64,000 bases of DNA from Vagococcus fessus (GTDB lineage: Bacteria > Bacillota > Bacilli > Lactobacillales > Vagococcaceae). The stretch covers positions 62,001-126,000 of the forward strand of contig NZ_NGJY01000003.1 of the NCBI RefSeq assembly GCF_003987565.1. The letters run 5' to 3'. Made by a program: the position numbers and the translations under genes. The notes beneath the pieces are model-generated. The model was not told where the DNA came from. It worked only from the letters and a program-made list of their open reading frames with translations, and did not search any database. Below, one piece after another: positions 51,821-60,854 of the stretch; the stretch's first letter is position 1; each line of letters starts with the position of its first letter.

Positions 51821-54724
51821 ATGATGAATTTGGCAAATGATGAGAAGATGATGGTAATGGAGAATGCCTTAAGAAAAAGCTATATGGATCAAACAGTTGT
51901 AGGTGAGGGGTTAGACCATAAACTAGTGATTAATGATGCGGCTAAAAAGAAATACGTTATAAATGACTTAACGCGAGAATTGAATCAGGCGGAGAGTTTC
52001 TTTTTTTCAGTAGCGTTTGTGACTCAAAGTGGTTTAAATGAACTTAAAACACAATTAGCTGATTTAGCATTAAAAGGGATTGAAGGTAGATTATTAACAT
52101 CGAATTATCTTGGGTTTAATTCACCAGAGGCTTATGAAAGTCTGCTTAGGATTCCTAATTTAGAGGTAAGAATTTCGACTAGACATGGTTTCCATGCAAA
52201 GGGCTATCTTTTTAAAAAGCTAGACCACTATACTTTAATAGTAGGGAGCTCTAATTTAACACGGGATGCTGTTAGAAAGAATTATGAGTGGAATATTTTA
52301 ATGAATTCTTTTGAAAATGGGCAAGTTATCCAACAAACATTTGATTTTATGGAATCTGAATGGGAAGAGTCGCAACCGTTAACTCAAGAATGGATTGAGT
52401 CTTATCGTAAGGTGTATAAGAAATTAAAACAACAGACTGTAGCAGATATTGCAGTTGTTTCAGAAGAAAATTCAGCTTATGAAGTAAATACGAATCAAGA
52501 GATTAAACCAAATAAAATGCAAGAAGTCGCATTAAAAAATATCGAAGAGCTCCGCCGCAAGGGTGAGAAACGAGGACTTGTTATTTCTGCTACAGGAACA
52601 GGAAAAACTTATCTTTCAGCTTTTGATGTGAGACAGGTTAAACCCAAACGATTTTTATTCATCGTACATAGAGAACAAATTTTAAGTAAAGCCAGAGATG
52701 AGTTTCATAAGATTTTAGGTGGTGATAAGTCAGACTTTCGAATTTTATCTGGAAGTAAAAAAGAAACTGAATCGCGCTATTTATTTTCAACGATACAGAC
52801 TATTTCAAAGGAAAACTATTTAGAGCAGTTTGCTAAAGACCATTTTGATTATATTTTAATTGATGAAGTCCATAAAGCAGGGGCAGATTCCTATAAAAGA
52901 GTGATCGATTATTTCACACCGATGTTCTTATTAGGGATGACTGCTACGCCTGATCGTACGGATGGTTTTGATATTTACGGATTGTTTGATTATAACATTG
53001 CCTATGAGATTCGTTTGCAAGAGGCTCTTGAAGAAGAAATGCTGACACCCTTTAATTATTTTGGGGTAACAGATTATATGAAAGATGGTTTAACAGTGGA
53101 AGAAACCAGTGACCTGCAATTTTTAGTAGCGGATGAGCGGGTTGATTTCTTATTAGAAAAGATTAAGTACTACGGCTGTGATGGTAATGTAGCTAAAGGA
53201 TTAGTATTCTGTAGTCAAAAAAAAGAAGTGAAAGAGTTAGCTGATAAATTTAATCAAAAAGGCTACCCTAGCGCTTATTTGACAGGCGATCATACCGTTG
53301 AGGAACGTGAGCGTGTGGTTCGACAATTAGAAGAGGGCGAGTTATCTTACATTTTTACAGTAGATGTCTTCAATGAGGGGATTGATATTCCTAAAGTAAA
53401 CCAGGTCATTATGCTTAGAAATACGAAATCGAATATTATTTTTATTCAACAATTAGGACGTGGTTTGAGAAAGCATCACTCAAAAGAGTTTGTGACGGTA
53501 ATTGATTTTATCGGAAATTATCAGAATAACTATATGATTCCCATGGCGCTAACAGGGGATAGTTCGCGTAATAAAAATAGTCTAAGACGTGATACGTTTG
53601 AATCGAATTTTATGTCTGGTGTTTCGTCGATTAATTTCGAAGCGATTGCGAAAGAACGTGTGTATAAATCAATAGATAAAGCGTCGTTAGACTCAATGGT
53701 AGAACTACGCAAATCGTTCGAAGAGTTAAAAAATAGATTAGGTAGAACGCCATATTTAGTAGATTTTCAACAAAGTGGGGTGTTAGAGCCTCTTGTTGCA
53801 GCAAAAAAATACGGTAGCTATTACGACTTCTTATTAAAAGTAAAAGAAGAGGTTCCAGTTTTAGACAGTCAAAGTTTGGCGTATTTAAAAATGGCATCGA
53901 ATGAATTTCTACCGGGTCATCGTTTACATGAACAAGTTTTATTGACTCGCTTAATTGAAAAAGATGAACTGACTAATAGTGAAATAGTCGAGTTATTTAA
54001 ATCAAAAGGAATAGCTTATGATGATAAAACAATTCGTTCTGTTAAGAGCGTGTTAGATGTTAGCTTCTTTGCAGGTTCGAATGCCTCTACTTATAAATCA
54101 AGTAGCTTTATAGAAGTAACCGAGGACGGTATTTGTTTAACAACCAGCTTTAAAGACTGCTACGAAAATACTTATTTTGCTAAGTTATTAACGGATATTT
54201 TTGAAACCGCACTGCTTAAAAATAACAGTTATCATACAGATAAACCGTTAACACTTCATGAAAAGTATACAAGAAAAGAAGTGTTAAAATTATTGAATTG
54301 GGAAAAAGAAATGGTACCATTGAATATCGGTGGTTACACTTATAAAGATGGAGAGTTCGTTATTTTTGTGACCTTGAAAAAAGGAGAAGAATTTAAAGGA
54401 GCTCAAGTTGCTTACCGAGACAGATTCTTAAGTTCAAGTAGAATGAAGTTATATTCTAAAACAGGTAGAAGCCTAACTTCTAATGAAGTTAAAATTTTAC
54501 AATCTCCAGATGACTGGACGATTAGACTATTCATCCAAAAATCGAATGACGAAGGTAAGGATTTCTATTATATGGGAGAGGTCAAGCCAATAGCTGATTC
54601 TATTATAGAAGTCGAAGAGCCTATTGAAAGCGGTGAGGTTAAGAGTCTTGTTGAGTATGATGTTCAGTTAGTCGATGGTGTAGATGATTCCTTGTATCGT
54701 TATTTATTAAGTGGGGATGAGTAG
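51821..54724 (+). CDS. PLD-superfamily II helicase-DUF3427 protein
   Basis: 967 residues (start ATG at 51821 or 51824; TTG at 51830 has the best spacing to GGGAG). Domains: phospholipase-D-like nuclease (about 35-195, with the catalytic H.K in HGFHAKGYLF and GSSNLTRDA); DEAD/DEAH-type helicase (about 235-600) with Walker A ATGTGKT, Walker B LIDEVHKAG, motif III TATPDRTDG and motif VI QQLGRGLR; then the helical DUF3427 region to the end. Such proteins are found alone or with Nudix proteins in Gram-positive genomes. A restriction-like or repair function is assumed for the family, not shown. The PLD active site is single, so dimers would be needed. Confidence 0.88.
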   Translation: MMNLANDEKMMVMENALRKSYMDQTVVGEGLDHKLVINDAAKKKYVINDLTRELNQAESFFFSVAFVTQSGLNELKTQLADLALKGIEGRLLTSNYLGFNSPEAYESLLRIPNLEVRISTRHGFHAKGYLFKKLDHYTLIVGSSNLTRDAVRKNYEWNILMNSFENGQVIQQTFDFMESEWEESQPLTQEWIESYRKVYKKLKQQTVADIAVVSEENSAYEVNTNQEIKPNKMQEVALKNIEELRRKGEKRGLVISATGTGKTYLSAFDVRQVKPKRFLFIVHREQILSKARDEFHKILGGDKSDFRILSGSKKETESRYLFSTIQTISKENYLEQFAKDHFDYILIDEVHKAGADSYKRVIDYFTPMFLLGMTATPDRTDGFDIYGLFDYNIAYEIRLQEALEEEMLTPFNYFGVTDYMKDGLTVEETSDLQFLVADERVDFLLEKIKYYGCDGNVAKGLVFCSQKKEVKELADKFNQKGYPSAYLTGDHTVEERERVVRQLEEGELSYIFTVDVFNEGIDIPKVNQVIMLRNTKSNIIFIQQLGRGLRKHHSKEFVTVIDFIGNYQNNYMIPMALTGDSSRNKNSLRRDTFESNFMSGVSSINFEAIAKERVYKSIDKASLDSMVELRKSFEELKNRLGRTPYLVDFQQSGVLEPLVAAKKYGSYYDFLLKVKEEVPVLDSQSLAYLKMASNEFLPGHRLHEQVLLTRLIEKDELTNSEIVELFKSKGIAYDDKTIRSVKSVLDVSFFAGSNASTYKSSSFIEVTEDGICLTTSFKDCYENTYFAKLLTDIFETALLKNNSYHTDKPLTLHEKYTRKEVLKLLNWEKEMVPLNIGGYTYKDGEFVIFVTLKKGEEFKGAQVAYRDRFLSSSRMKLYSKTGRSLTSNEVKILQSPDDWTIRLFIQKSNDEGKDFYYMGEVKPIADSIIEVEEPIESGEVKSLVEYDVQLVDGVDDSLYRYLLSGDE

Positions 54725-54755
54725 ATTTTGTGTGATAATCATTATAAATTGAATA

Positions 54756-54815
54756 CTAAAGCTGCTAAATAGCTACAGAAAATATAATTTTTTGAAGTTA
54801 TTTAGCAGCTTTTTG
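54756..54815. terminator. bidirectional terminator
   Basis: AGCTGCTAAATA (54760) pairs with TATTTAGCAGCT (54799) over a 27-base AT-rich loop, with A and T runs. The right arm holds the stop codon of the minus-strand gene. Confidence 0.8.
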
Positions 54816-55433
54816 TTGTTTTAACAGAGCGTAGACCATAATAAAATTAATGATAAGAACACTAATAATAGATAAAGAGCTTAGGGTAATAAAAAGTTTG
54901 CTAATGGCAATGGGGTGTTGGCTTAAAATATCTTCTAAAGGGAAAATCAATTGACTCCCTATTATTATTTTTCTTAGTAAGAAAGAGGAAAGTAATAGAC
55001 TTCCCGCATAAGTAATAGGCAAGAAAAAATACTCTTCTATAAAAAATTGGCAGGTGACGATAAGTGACGTTTCGCCTGTCAGTTGATTTATCTTTAAATT
55101 ATTCTTTTGTACAAGGTATTTTTGGTAAGTCGAGACAGTAAATTGAAAAATTCCGAATAAACATAGACCTATAAATATGAATAGAAAGCCATAAGTTAGG
55201 CTAGATAATAGGGTATAGAGAAAAGGTTTAGTATCAACAGCTTGCAGATTGAGAGTAGTTTCGACTCTTTGTGAGTGGTAATTAAGAATAACGTTAAATA
55301 AAGAGAAACTGTAATAGGCTAGAATAGTGAATGTAAAATATAGAATCTGGCTAATACTTCCTCTCAAACTATTAATTTTATTTCGCTTGTGATGATTGAA
55401 TGCATTAGAAATCAAATAGTAAAGTTTTATCAT
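54798..55433 (-). CDS. unrecognised membrane protein
   Basis: 211 residues from the ATG at 55433 behind AAGGAAGTG. Four to five membrane helices: about 30-48, 78-102, 125-150, 155-175 and 185-205. Basic N-terminus with NHHKRNK. It could be an orphan permease-like protein, but no signature of ABC permeases or other families is clear. Single gene between the helicase and the second module copy. Confidence 0.65.
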   Translation of the reverse strand: MIKLYYLISNAFNHHKRNKINSLRGSISQILYFTFTILAYYSFSLFNVILNYHSQRVETTLNLQAVDTKPFLYTLLSSLTYGFLFIFIGLCLFGIFQFTVSTYQKYLVQKNNLKINQLTGETSLIVTCQFFIEEYFFLPITYAGSLLLSSFLLRKIIIGSQLIFPLEDILSQHPIAISKLFITLSSLSIISVLIINFIMVYALLKQQKAAK

Positions 55434-55543
55434 AAGGGTCACTTCCTTCTAAAGAAAGCGTATCATATTTCTAAATTAAGTACGTTACAAGGTAATATCA
55501 ACTAACTTACAATTTACTTGTCTTAAAGTGTGAGGGACAAATT

Positions 55544-56801
55544 ATGGCAAAGATTACTATAAATTTAGAACGTTATTTATTTGAAAGAGAGTTAGCAATT
55601 AATTATTTAATGTATGATTATGCTAAACAAGAGGCCTTAATTCCTGAAGGTAAAGTAACGATGTTGTCATCAAATGATGGTCCTTATTTCCCGTCACCAG
55701 GACGATTTTATTTTTATAATCAAGACGGTGAATTGTACTTAATGGATAAACCTGTTGAAGAATTTGAGGAGAAATTACCTAAGTTGTTGGCTAAATTACC
55801 AGCATCTTTAACATTTGATGTAGAAGACCTTGGTGGTACTATCGCCCTAGTTAAGCAGGCTCAGGAAAAAGGCTTTAGTATAAATGGTTATCATCAGAAA
55901 CTTGTTGATACATGGGATGTTATTGATCCGATTAGCTTATCTGAGCATACATTTAAAAAAATAGAACTAGGTGAGAAACTTGATCCGATGAGTTATTTCA
56001 CAGCTAGTCAAGATGAAAAACGTCTTACATTAGTGGATAGTTCAGGCAATAGACTCTTACGTGAATCAGATGAAAAGAAAACGCGATTTGCGCTAGAAAA
56101 TTCATATTTTGAAGTGGTAGATTCAATGGGCCGATGTCAGTTGAAGCAAATTCCACTGGAAGACTTAGCAGCGGTTCTTTATAGCTTACTAAACGGTATG
56201 ACTGTTTCAGAAGTGAAGGACATGTTTCTTAATCCTTATAATATGACACGTGATCAAGTAGAAGAGTGTCTGTTAGTATACGACCGTTACAGTATATCTG
56301 AAAAACGTAAAATTGAAAGTCTGTCTGATTTAAATGAATTAGATAAATTACCACTAGATAGAGAGTATCAAGAGTATTACGATGAATATAGTTATTGGTT
56401 GGTGGAAGAATGTATCCGTATTAGCCGCTCAATTGATTGGTGTAATGGACTTACCTCTTGTTTTTGCTGTATTGAATAGGGAAGAGCAAATAATTCCTAT
56501 TGATAAAGGAGCAAGTAAGGTATCGGATAAATTGTTATCAGAAGCTTTGGATTTAGATCTCTTCCTATTTAGAGATGACCGTATTCAAACAAGGGTCTGT
56601 GATACATCTGAACTGGAATATGAAGAGGGGAAGATTGTGAATTTTATTTATAAAGAACGGAAAAATAAGATTAGTTTATCAACGTTCAGAGAAATACTCT
56701 TTACAGGGCTTAACCAAGAAACTTAGAAAGAAGAATTTAATGAGTTGACCTTTAGCCAAACTGTGGCCCGAATAGTGGTACTACAACTGGAAAATGTTTA
56801 A
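55544..56801 (+). pseudogene. uncharacterised 418-residue module protein, frameshifted (module copy 2)
   Basis: Closely related to the intact gene at 29233 along its whole length (same start ITINLERYL, GYHQKLVDTWD, LYSLLNGMTVSEVKDMFL). The frame breaks at 56432-56439, where ATTG is present twice; removing one ATTG restores SIGVMDLP as in copy 1 (SFGVMDLP). In the restored frame, a TAG at 56724 replaces a sense codon (CAA in copy 1), and the homologous sequence continues to 56801 (LTFSQTVA). Two independent lesions mean the gene is dead, although the first 290 codons are still open. Confidence 0.85.
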
Positions 56802-56804
56802 ATA

Positions 56805-56845
56805 AAAAGTAGGCCTGTTAGTTAACTAACAGGCCTACTTTTTTG
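56805..56845. terminator. bidirectional terminator
   Basis: AAGTAGGCCTGTTAGTT and its exact complement meet without a loop gap, with flanking A and T runs. Confidence 0.9.
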
Positions 56846-56857
56846 ATTGGTGAAGGA

Positions 56858-57114
56858 TTAGCTGTCATTAATCGTTTTATAAACTTTAAGTCCAGACTTA
56901 ATTCCCACAACCATACCAATGATAGAAATAATTGCCATTGGAACATTAGAGAATGTTTGACTCCAGCTGCTGACATATAGGCGTCATTGGAAGTTTCAGG
57001 AATAATTAGATACGAAATACTATCAAAAATACTTGATAAATTAAAGAGTAGAACAATCGTGAAGATTAAGGCTAGAACTAACCAAAAAATAACAAAGAAA
57101 ATTTTTTTCATCAT
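56858..57114 (-). pseudogene. small membrane protein, frameshifted (module copy 2)
   Basis: Start (ATG pair at 57114) and the first 55 residues match the 88-residue protein at 30545 (LVLALIFTIVLLFNLSS, IPETSNDAYMSAAGVKHSL). A net frame-changing deletion near 56955 then diverts the frame into MFQWQLFLSLVWLW. The lost C-terminal helix and tail are still readable in another frame down to 56858. Probably non-functional. Confidence 0.8.
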
Positions 57115-57173
57115 GGAGCACCACACTTTCTTTGTATTTTTATTATACCATAATAAATATTTAATTAGATAAT

Positions 57174-58646
57174 TTATTCAACTAAGCCAAATTGACTTTG
57201 TTTTTCGTTATATTTAGCAGTAATAAAATTAAGTAATAAATTGATGGAATCTTTTGATTCAGCATCAACTAGTAAAAAGAAAGAAGTATTAGTTTTTTTT
57301 TTGATGAGATAGTCACAAACAAATAGATCAGCCTCGTCCGAATTATTAGTGATCTGTACACTATCAGTTGAAAACAGACGAGAAATTAGTTTAATGATGT
57401 ATTGTTTGCGTGAGGATTGATACTTAATATTAATAAATAATTTAAGAGTCTCACTTTTAAGTGGTAAGCAATTTTTGATATCAGTTGCAATATCATAACT
57501 ATCTGTTTTTAACATGTCTCGTGTCAGAGGCATAAGGTGATCATCTTCTATTAAATCAGAAATGAAGTGATCGATGTCATTAGTAGAAAGTGAAATTTTC
57601 TTCTTGATAAAGTTTGGTGTGAAATCAAGTAGTTTTTCAAAATTATATTGGAAAAGATGAAAATTAATTACTTTTAATGCAATCAAATAAATAATATCTA
57701 ATTTAAATTTAGAAAATGAACGACCCGAAGAATCAAATATCTCACAAGTTTTTTCAGAGATATAGATAATATCATTTAATATGGGATTGGTCGGATCAGA
57801 TTTCTGACTCTCCAACAGTGCTAAGCTGATCAACGCGCGGTGTTCATCAGTATCTATCTGGTTAGATGACAATCGTGTCAGAAGGTTAATCGTCAGGTTA
57901 ACTTGTTCAGAGGAAAACTCTTCAAGTGTATTATGGTTAACATCATTAATTTGTATAAATAGATTTAATAGTTGAATAAGATTATTATCGCTTATGTAGT
58001 CCCCTTTTGAATGATTATGAGCTAAGAGACACTTAGTTAAAATGTTAGATTTATTTTGTTCGAATTTATTTAGAAAGAAATTAAAAGGTATATTTAACTC
58101 GGAAACAACTTCAGGAGAAGGGGAAAAGAGTAAGATAAAACATTGTATTACATAATCAACATATAGTTTTTCTAGTAAAGGACCTGTGTAAAATAATTTC
58201 CCTTTTCGGGTGATTAATTTAACAGATGTAGGGGCTAAAAAGGTATTGATATTGGCCATTATTTTGGCCAGATAACTTTGAGAAATTCGAGCTTGTTCAC
58301 TAACTTCATATTTATCTAAAACAGCATCATAAGACATAAGATTTAAAATTGTATAAAAAATTGATTTTTGGACGTAATCACTAGTGATATCAAATAATAA
58401 GTTGTTATAAATGTCTTCTTTTTTGCCCTCAAGTGCAACTCTACTTGTTTTTGAACGTATTTTTATATTTGTGTGACCTAAGTGTGAAAAACTTTCATTT
58501 AATTGTCTTAGATTGTGTTGGATGCTACTTTTTTTAACTAGGAGATGATTGTTAACAAAATTTAATGATGTGTCTAAGTTATATATGGTTGAACCTAAAA
58601 TATCCAAGTTTTCAATTTCATTCTTTTTTAAAAATAAATGGAACAT
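57174..58646 (-). CDS. Mga-like transcriptional regulator (module copy 2)
   Basis: 490 residues, start behind GGGAGG. Same length and layout as the copy at 30871: N-terminal HTHs (second with QARISQSYLAKIMANIN), PRD-like middle, and the C-terminal EIIB-like domain with FVCDYLIKKK. The only gene of this module copy that stays intact, suggesting the regulator is still selected or is the most recently used part. Its targets may include the nearby surface protein gene. Confidence 0.83.
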   Translation of the reverse strand: MFHLFLKKNEIENLDILGSTIYNLDTSLNFVNNHLLVKKSSIQHNLRQLNESFSHLGHTNIKIRSKTSRVALEGKKEDIYNNLLFDITSDYVQKSIFYTILNLMSYDAVLDKYEVSEQARISQSYLAKIMANINTFLAPTSVKLITRKGKLFYTGPLLEKLYVDYVIQCFILLFSPSPEVVSELNIPFNFFLNKFEQNKSNILTKCLLAHNHSKGDYISDNNLIQLLNLFIQINDVNHNTLEEFSSEQVNLTINLLTRLSSNQIDTDEHRALISLALLESQKSDPTNPILNDIIYISEKTCEIFDSSGRSFSKFKLDIIYLIALKVINFHLFQYNFEKLLDFTPNFIKKKISLSTNDIDHFISDLIEDDHLMPLTRDMLKTDSYDIATDIKNCLPLKSETLKLFINIKYQSSRKQYIIKLISRLFSTDSVQITNNSDEADLFVCDYLIKKKTNTSFFLLVDAESKDSINLLLNFITAKYNEKQSQFGLVE

Positions 58647-58770
58647 AATAACCTCCCTAAGATTTGATTTTACAAAATAACTAATAAATAGTATTAGTTA
58701 TTTTGTTATTTTTTGTTGGTTAATAAATATTAAGTACCGTTTCTACTTCTATACCACACTAAACTAACAA

Positions 58771-58920
58771 AGAAAATAAAAATTGGAACTTTAGAGATGA
58801 TTAAGATCCTGATTTTATCAGCTGAAATGTAGCTTATATGTGATATTTATTTGGAATAATGGGAATCAGAGTATTATCAAGAATATTTAAGTAAGTAAAA
58901 AATTATGATAATGGTGAACT
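58771..58920 (-). pseudogene. eroded third copy of the small membrane protein
   Basis: About 150 bases align with 30640-30790 (shared TTAGAGATGA, ATCAGCTGA, TGGAATAAT, ATAATGGTGAA in the same order) but contain stops and indels. Lies next to the third Mga-like regulator in the same relative position as the intact gene in copy 1, where it sits beside the regulator's 3' end; here it is beside the 5' end of copy 2's regulator and the 3' end of copy 3's. Confidence 0.7.
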
Positions 58921-59026
58921 GCACCGAAGTTATAGATATTCTCTATCTTCAGTGTTAAAGCCTGTTAAAAGTGTCATATTAAATAATATGTTAATAAATT
59001 GGAGATAAATACTTTAAATGATTTCT

Positions 59027-60475
59027 TTAAAATATTTTATCAATATATATATTAGACACAAGTGTTGTTAACTTTTTAATAGTTTGTTTTGATGTAATAT
59101 CATTTAAATAAAATATATTTTTAGAAAAATTAGTATTTAAGTATTCATTCACTATTATTAAATCAGCTTCGGAAGGAAGTGAAACAAAATCAATCATGTT
59201 TTTATTAAAAATATTAGTTAACCTTCTTTTTATTAAAAATTTTTGGTGATCGTTAGAATGAAAGTGAAGATAAATACTAACTTTTGCTTTAATATCTGTT
59301 TTTAAAAGGGTATAACAAATCTCTCGGATAGAAGAAATATAAAATATGTATTCTGATTGAGTGATTGAGAAGTCTGAAAAAATTTGTTTTGTTTTATCAC
59401 AAGTTAAAAATGTATCGATATCTCTTTGATATTTATTAGGGGAGTTTAATTCTTCTGAAATCTCAGTACAAACGTAATTAAATAGTAGATTAAAATCATA
59501 TTTCAATAAAGTTGATAAAGTTATACGGATGGATAAAAAGTAAGTATAAATTTCAATGTTATCTGAAAGGTAAGTACTGTCCATCACGTATGGTTCAAAA
59601 TAATTAGATAATTCTGATAATAGTTCATAAGAAAACATAGATTTGGATGTATTAGTATAACTAATAGAATTTAAAAAATTATTAGCATTAAATTTTTCTT
59701 CATCAAAAGGAGACGTAAGTAAATATAAAAGATTTAAAAATTTGTTAGCATTAATATTTTTATCTTCAAATGAATATGAAAAATAAGAGTTTAATAATTG
59801 ATCTAATTGATTAATTTCTTCTTTGGAAAATAAAGGTATTTTTTTTGTTATCAAGGAGGAGTATTTTATATTATTTAATAAGAAAAAGTTCATATTTTTC
59901 TTAAAGTTGAGCTCTTTTTTATAAGGCTTGTATTTTTGATATCTCTCAATTAAGGAACGTGATGGGAATTTATATTGGAATTGATAGATATAAAAAACTG
60001 TATTTTGATAGCTACCACCCAATCTAATATTTCTGTTATGTTTTTCTAATTTAACTTTAAATTTAGAAAGATGATTATTTATTTTTTTCAATAGGGCAGC
60101 TAAATAGGTAGTTGAGATATTTAAATGCTCACATAAGCGGAATTCATGAGTGATTTCATCACAGATAATAGCCTGAACTAGTTGGAATTTAATGGAATGC
60201 TCTAAATAATAGTTATGAATTTTATCGCAAATAAAAAGAGGGTCTGTTTGTTTTTGTGTAGTGATAACATATTCTTTATGAATTTTTTCAATAGTTGTTT
60301 GGTCATCAAGTTCATTGATTAGACTAGATAAATTCGCAAGACTTCTGCGCATATTAGAATAAGGGGTATTAAAGCGGTTGCAAAGTGATTCCATCGTATT
60401 ATTTTTACAAAGTACTAAAGAGGATGCGATACATAGGTTTAATAATTCATTATTTTTTAAATAAAATGAAAGCAT
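59027..60475 (-). CDS. Mga-like transcriptional regulator (diverged third copy)
   Basis: 482 residues from the ATG at 60475, eight bases after AAAGGAG; the TTG two codons earlier is less well placed. Layout as in the other two: HTH (MESLCNRFNTPYSNMRRSL), a second HTH with CEHLNISTTYLAALLKKIN (about 113-131), a helical middle and a C-terminal strand ADLIIVNEYL. Sequence is much more diverged, and the codon use is more AT-rich. It is divergent from the LPXTG surface protein gene (380 bases apart), the classic arrangement of an Mga-type activator and its adhesin target. Confidence 0.8.
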   Translation of the reverse strand: MLSFYLKNNELLNLCIASSLVLCKNNTMESLCNRFNTPYSNMRRSLANLSSLINELDDQTTIEKIHKEYVITTQKQTDPLFICDKIHNYYLEHSIKFQLVQAIICDEITHEFRLCEHLNISTTYLAALLKKINNHLSKFKVKLEKHNRNIRLGGSYQNTVFYIYQFQYKFPSRSLIERYQKYKPYKKELNFKKNMNFFLLNNIKYSSLITKKIPLFSKEEINQLDQLLNSYFSYSFEDKNINANKFLNLLYLLTSPFDEEKFNANNFLNSISYTNTSKSMFSYELLSELSNYFEPYVMDSTYLSDNIEIYTYFLSIRITLSTLLKYDFNLLFNYVCTEISEELNSPNKYQRDIDTFLTCDKTKQIFSDFSITQSEYIFYISSIREICYTLLKTDIKAKVSIYLHFHSNDHQKFLIKRRLTNIFNKNMIDFVSLPSEADLIIVNEYLNTNFSKNIFYLNDITSKQTIKKLTTLVSNIYIDKIF

Positions 60476-60854
60476 AAGCAAATCTCCTTTGATGATTCTA
60501 GATGTTTTAATTGTGCTTAATTTTATAATAAATACAGGGTATTTATAAATCGATTTTTGTCAAAAAAAGGCTAAAAAAAAGTATGCGAAAATGTTATTTT
60601 TTCACAAAACTAGATTACTTTTTTTATAGACGTTTTTTATTTGATTTTACAATACTTTTGGTTAAAACGCACTTTTTTGACATTTTTCTTACAAAACTGT
60701 TTGTAACGTTTTATGTATTTGCTTCTAAAATTTGAGATATTTACGTTTTTCATAAACGTATATTAAAAAAGTCTAGATGTATTAAATTAGTAAATAATAC
60801 TAAATTATATCCAGATGAATTTTAATATAAGTTAGTTGAAGGGCGGATAGGTAA
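60476..60854. promoter_or_regulatory. regulatory region between Mga-like and surface protein genes
   Basis: No gene. The T-rich region holds several ACGTTTT elements (60630, 60707) and an inverted repeat TACGTTT-TTCAT-AAACGTA at 60742-60760, about 95 bases before the surface protein start. These may be binding sites for the regulator. Confidence 0.4.

Noticed and set aside
60541-60720. Repeated ACGTTTT elements as an origin-like or phage-like region
   Set aside because: No DnaA box cluster or related genes; more simply regulator sites or AT-rich promoter DNA.
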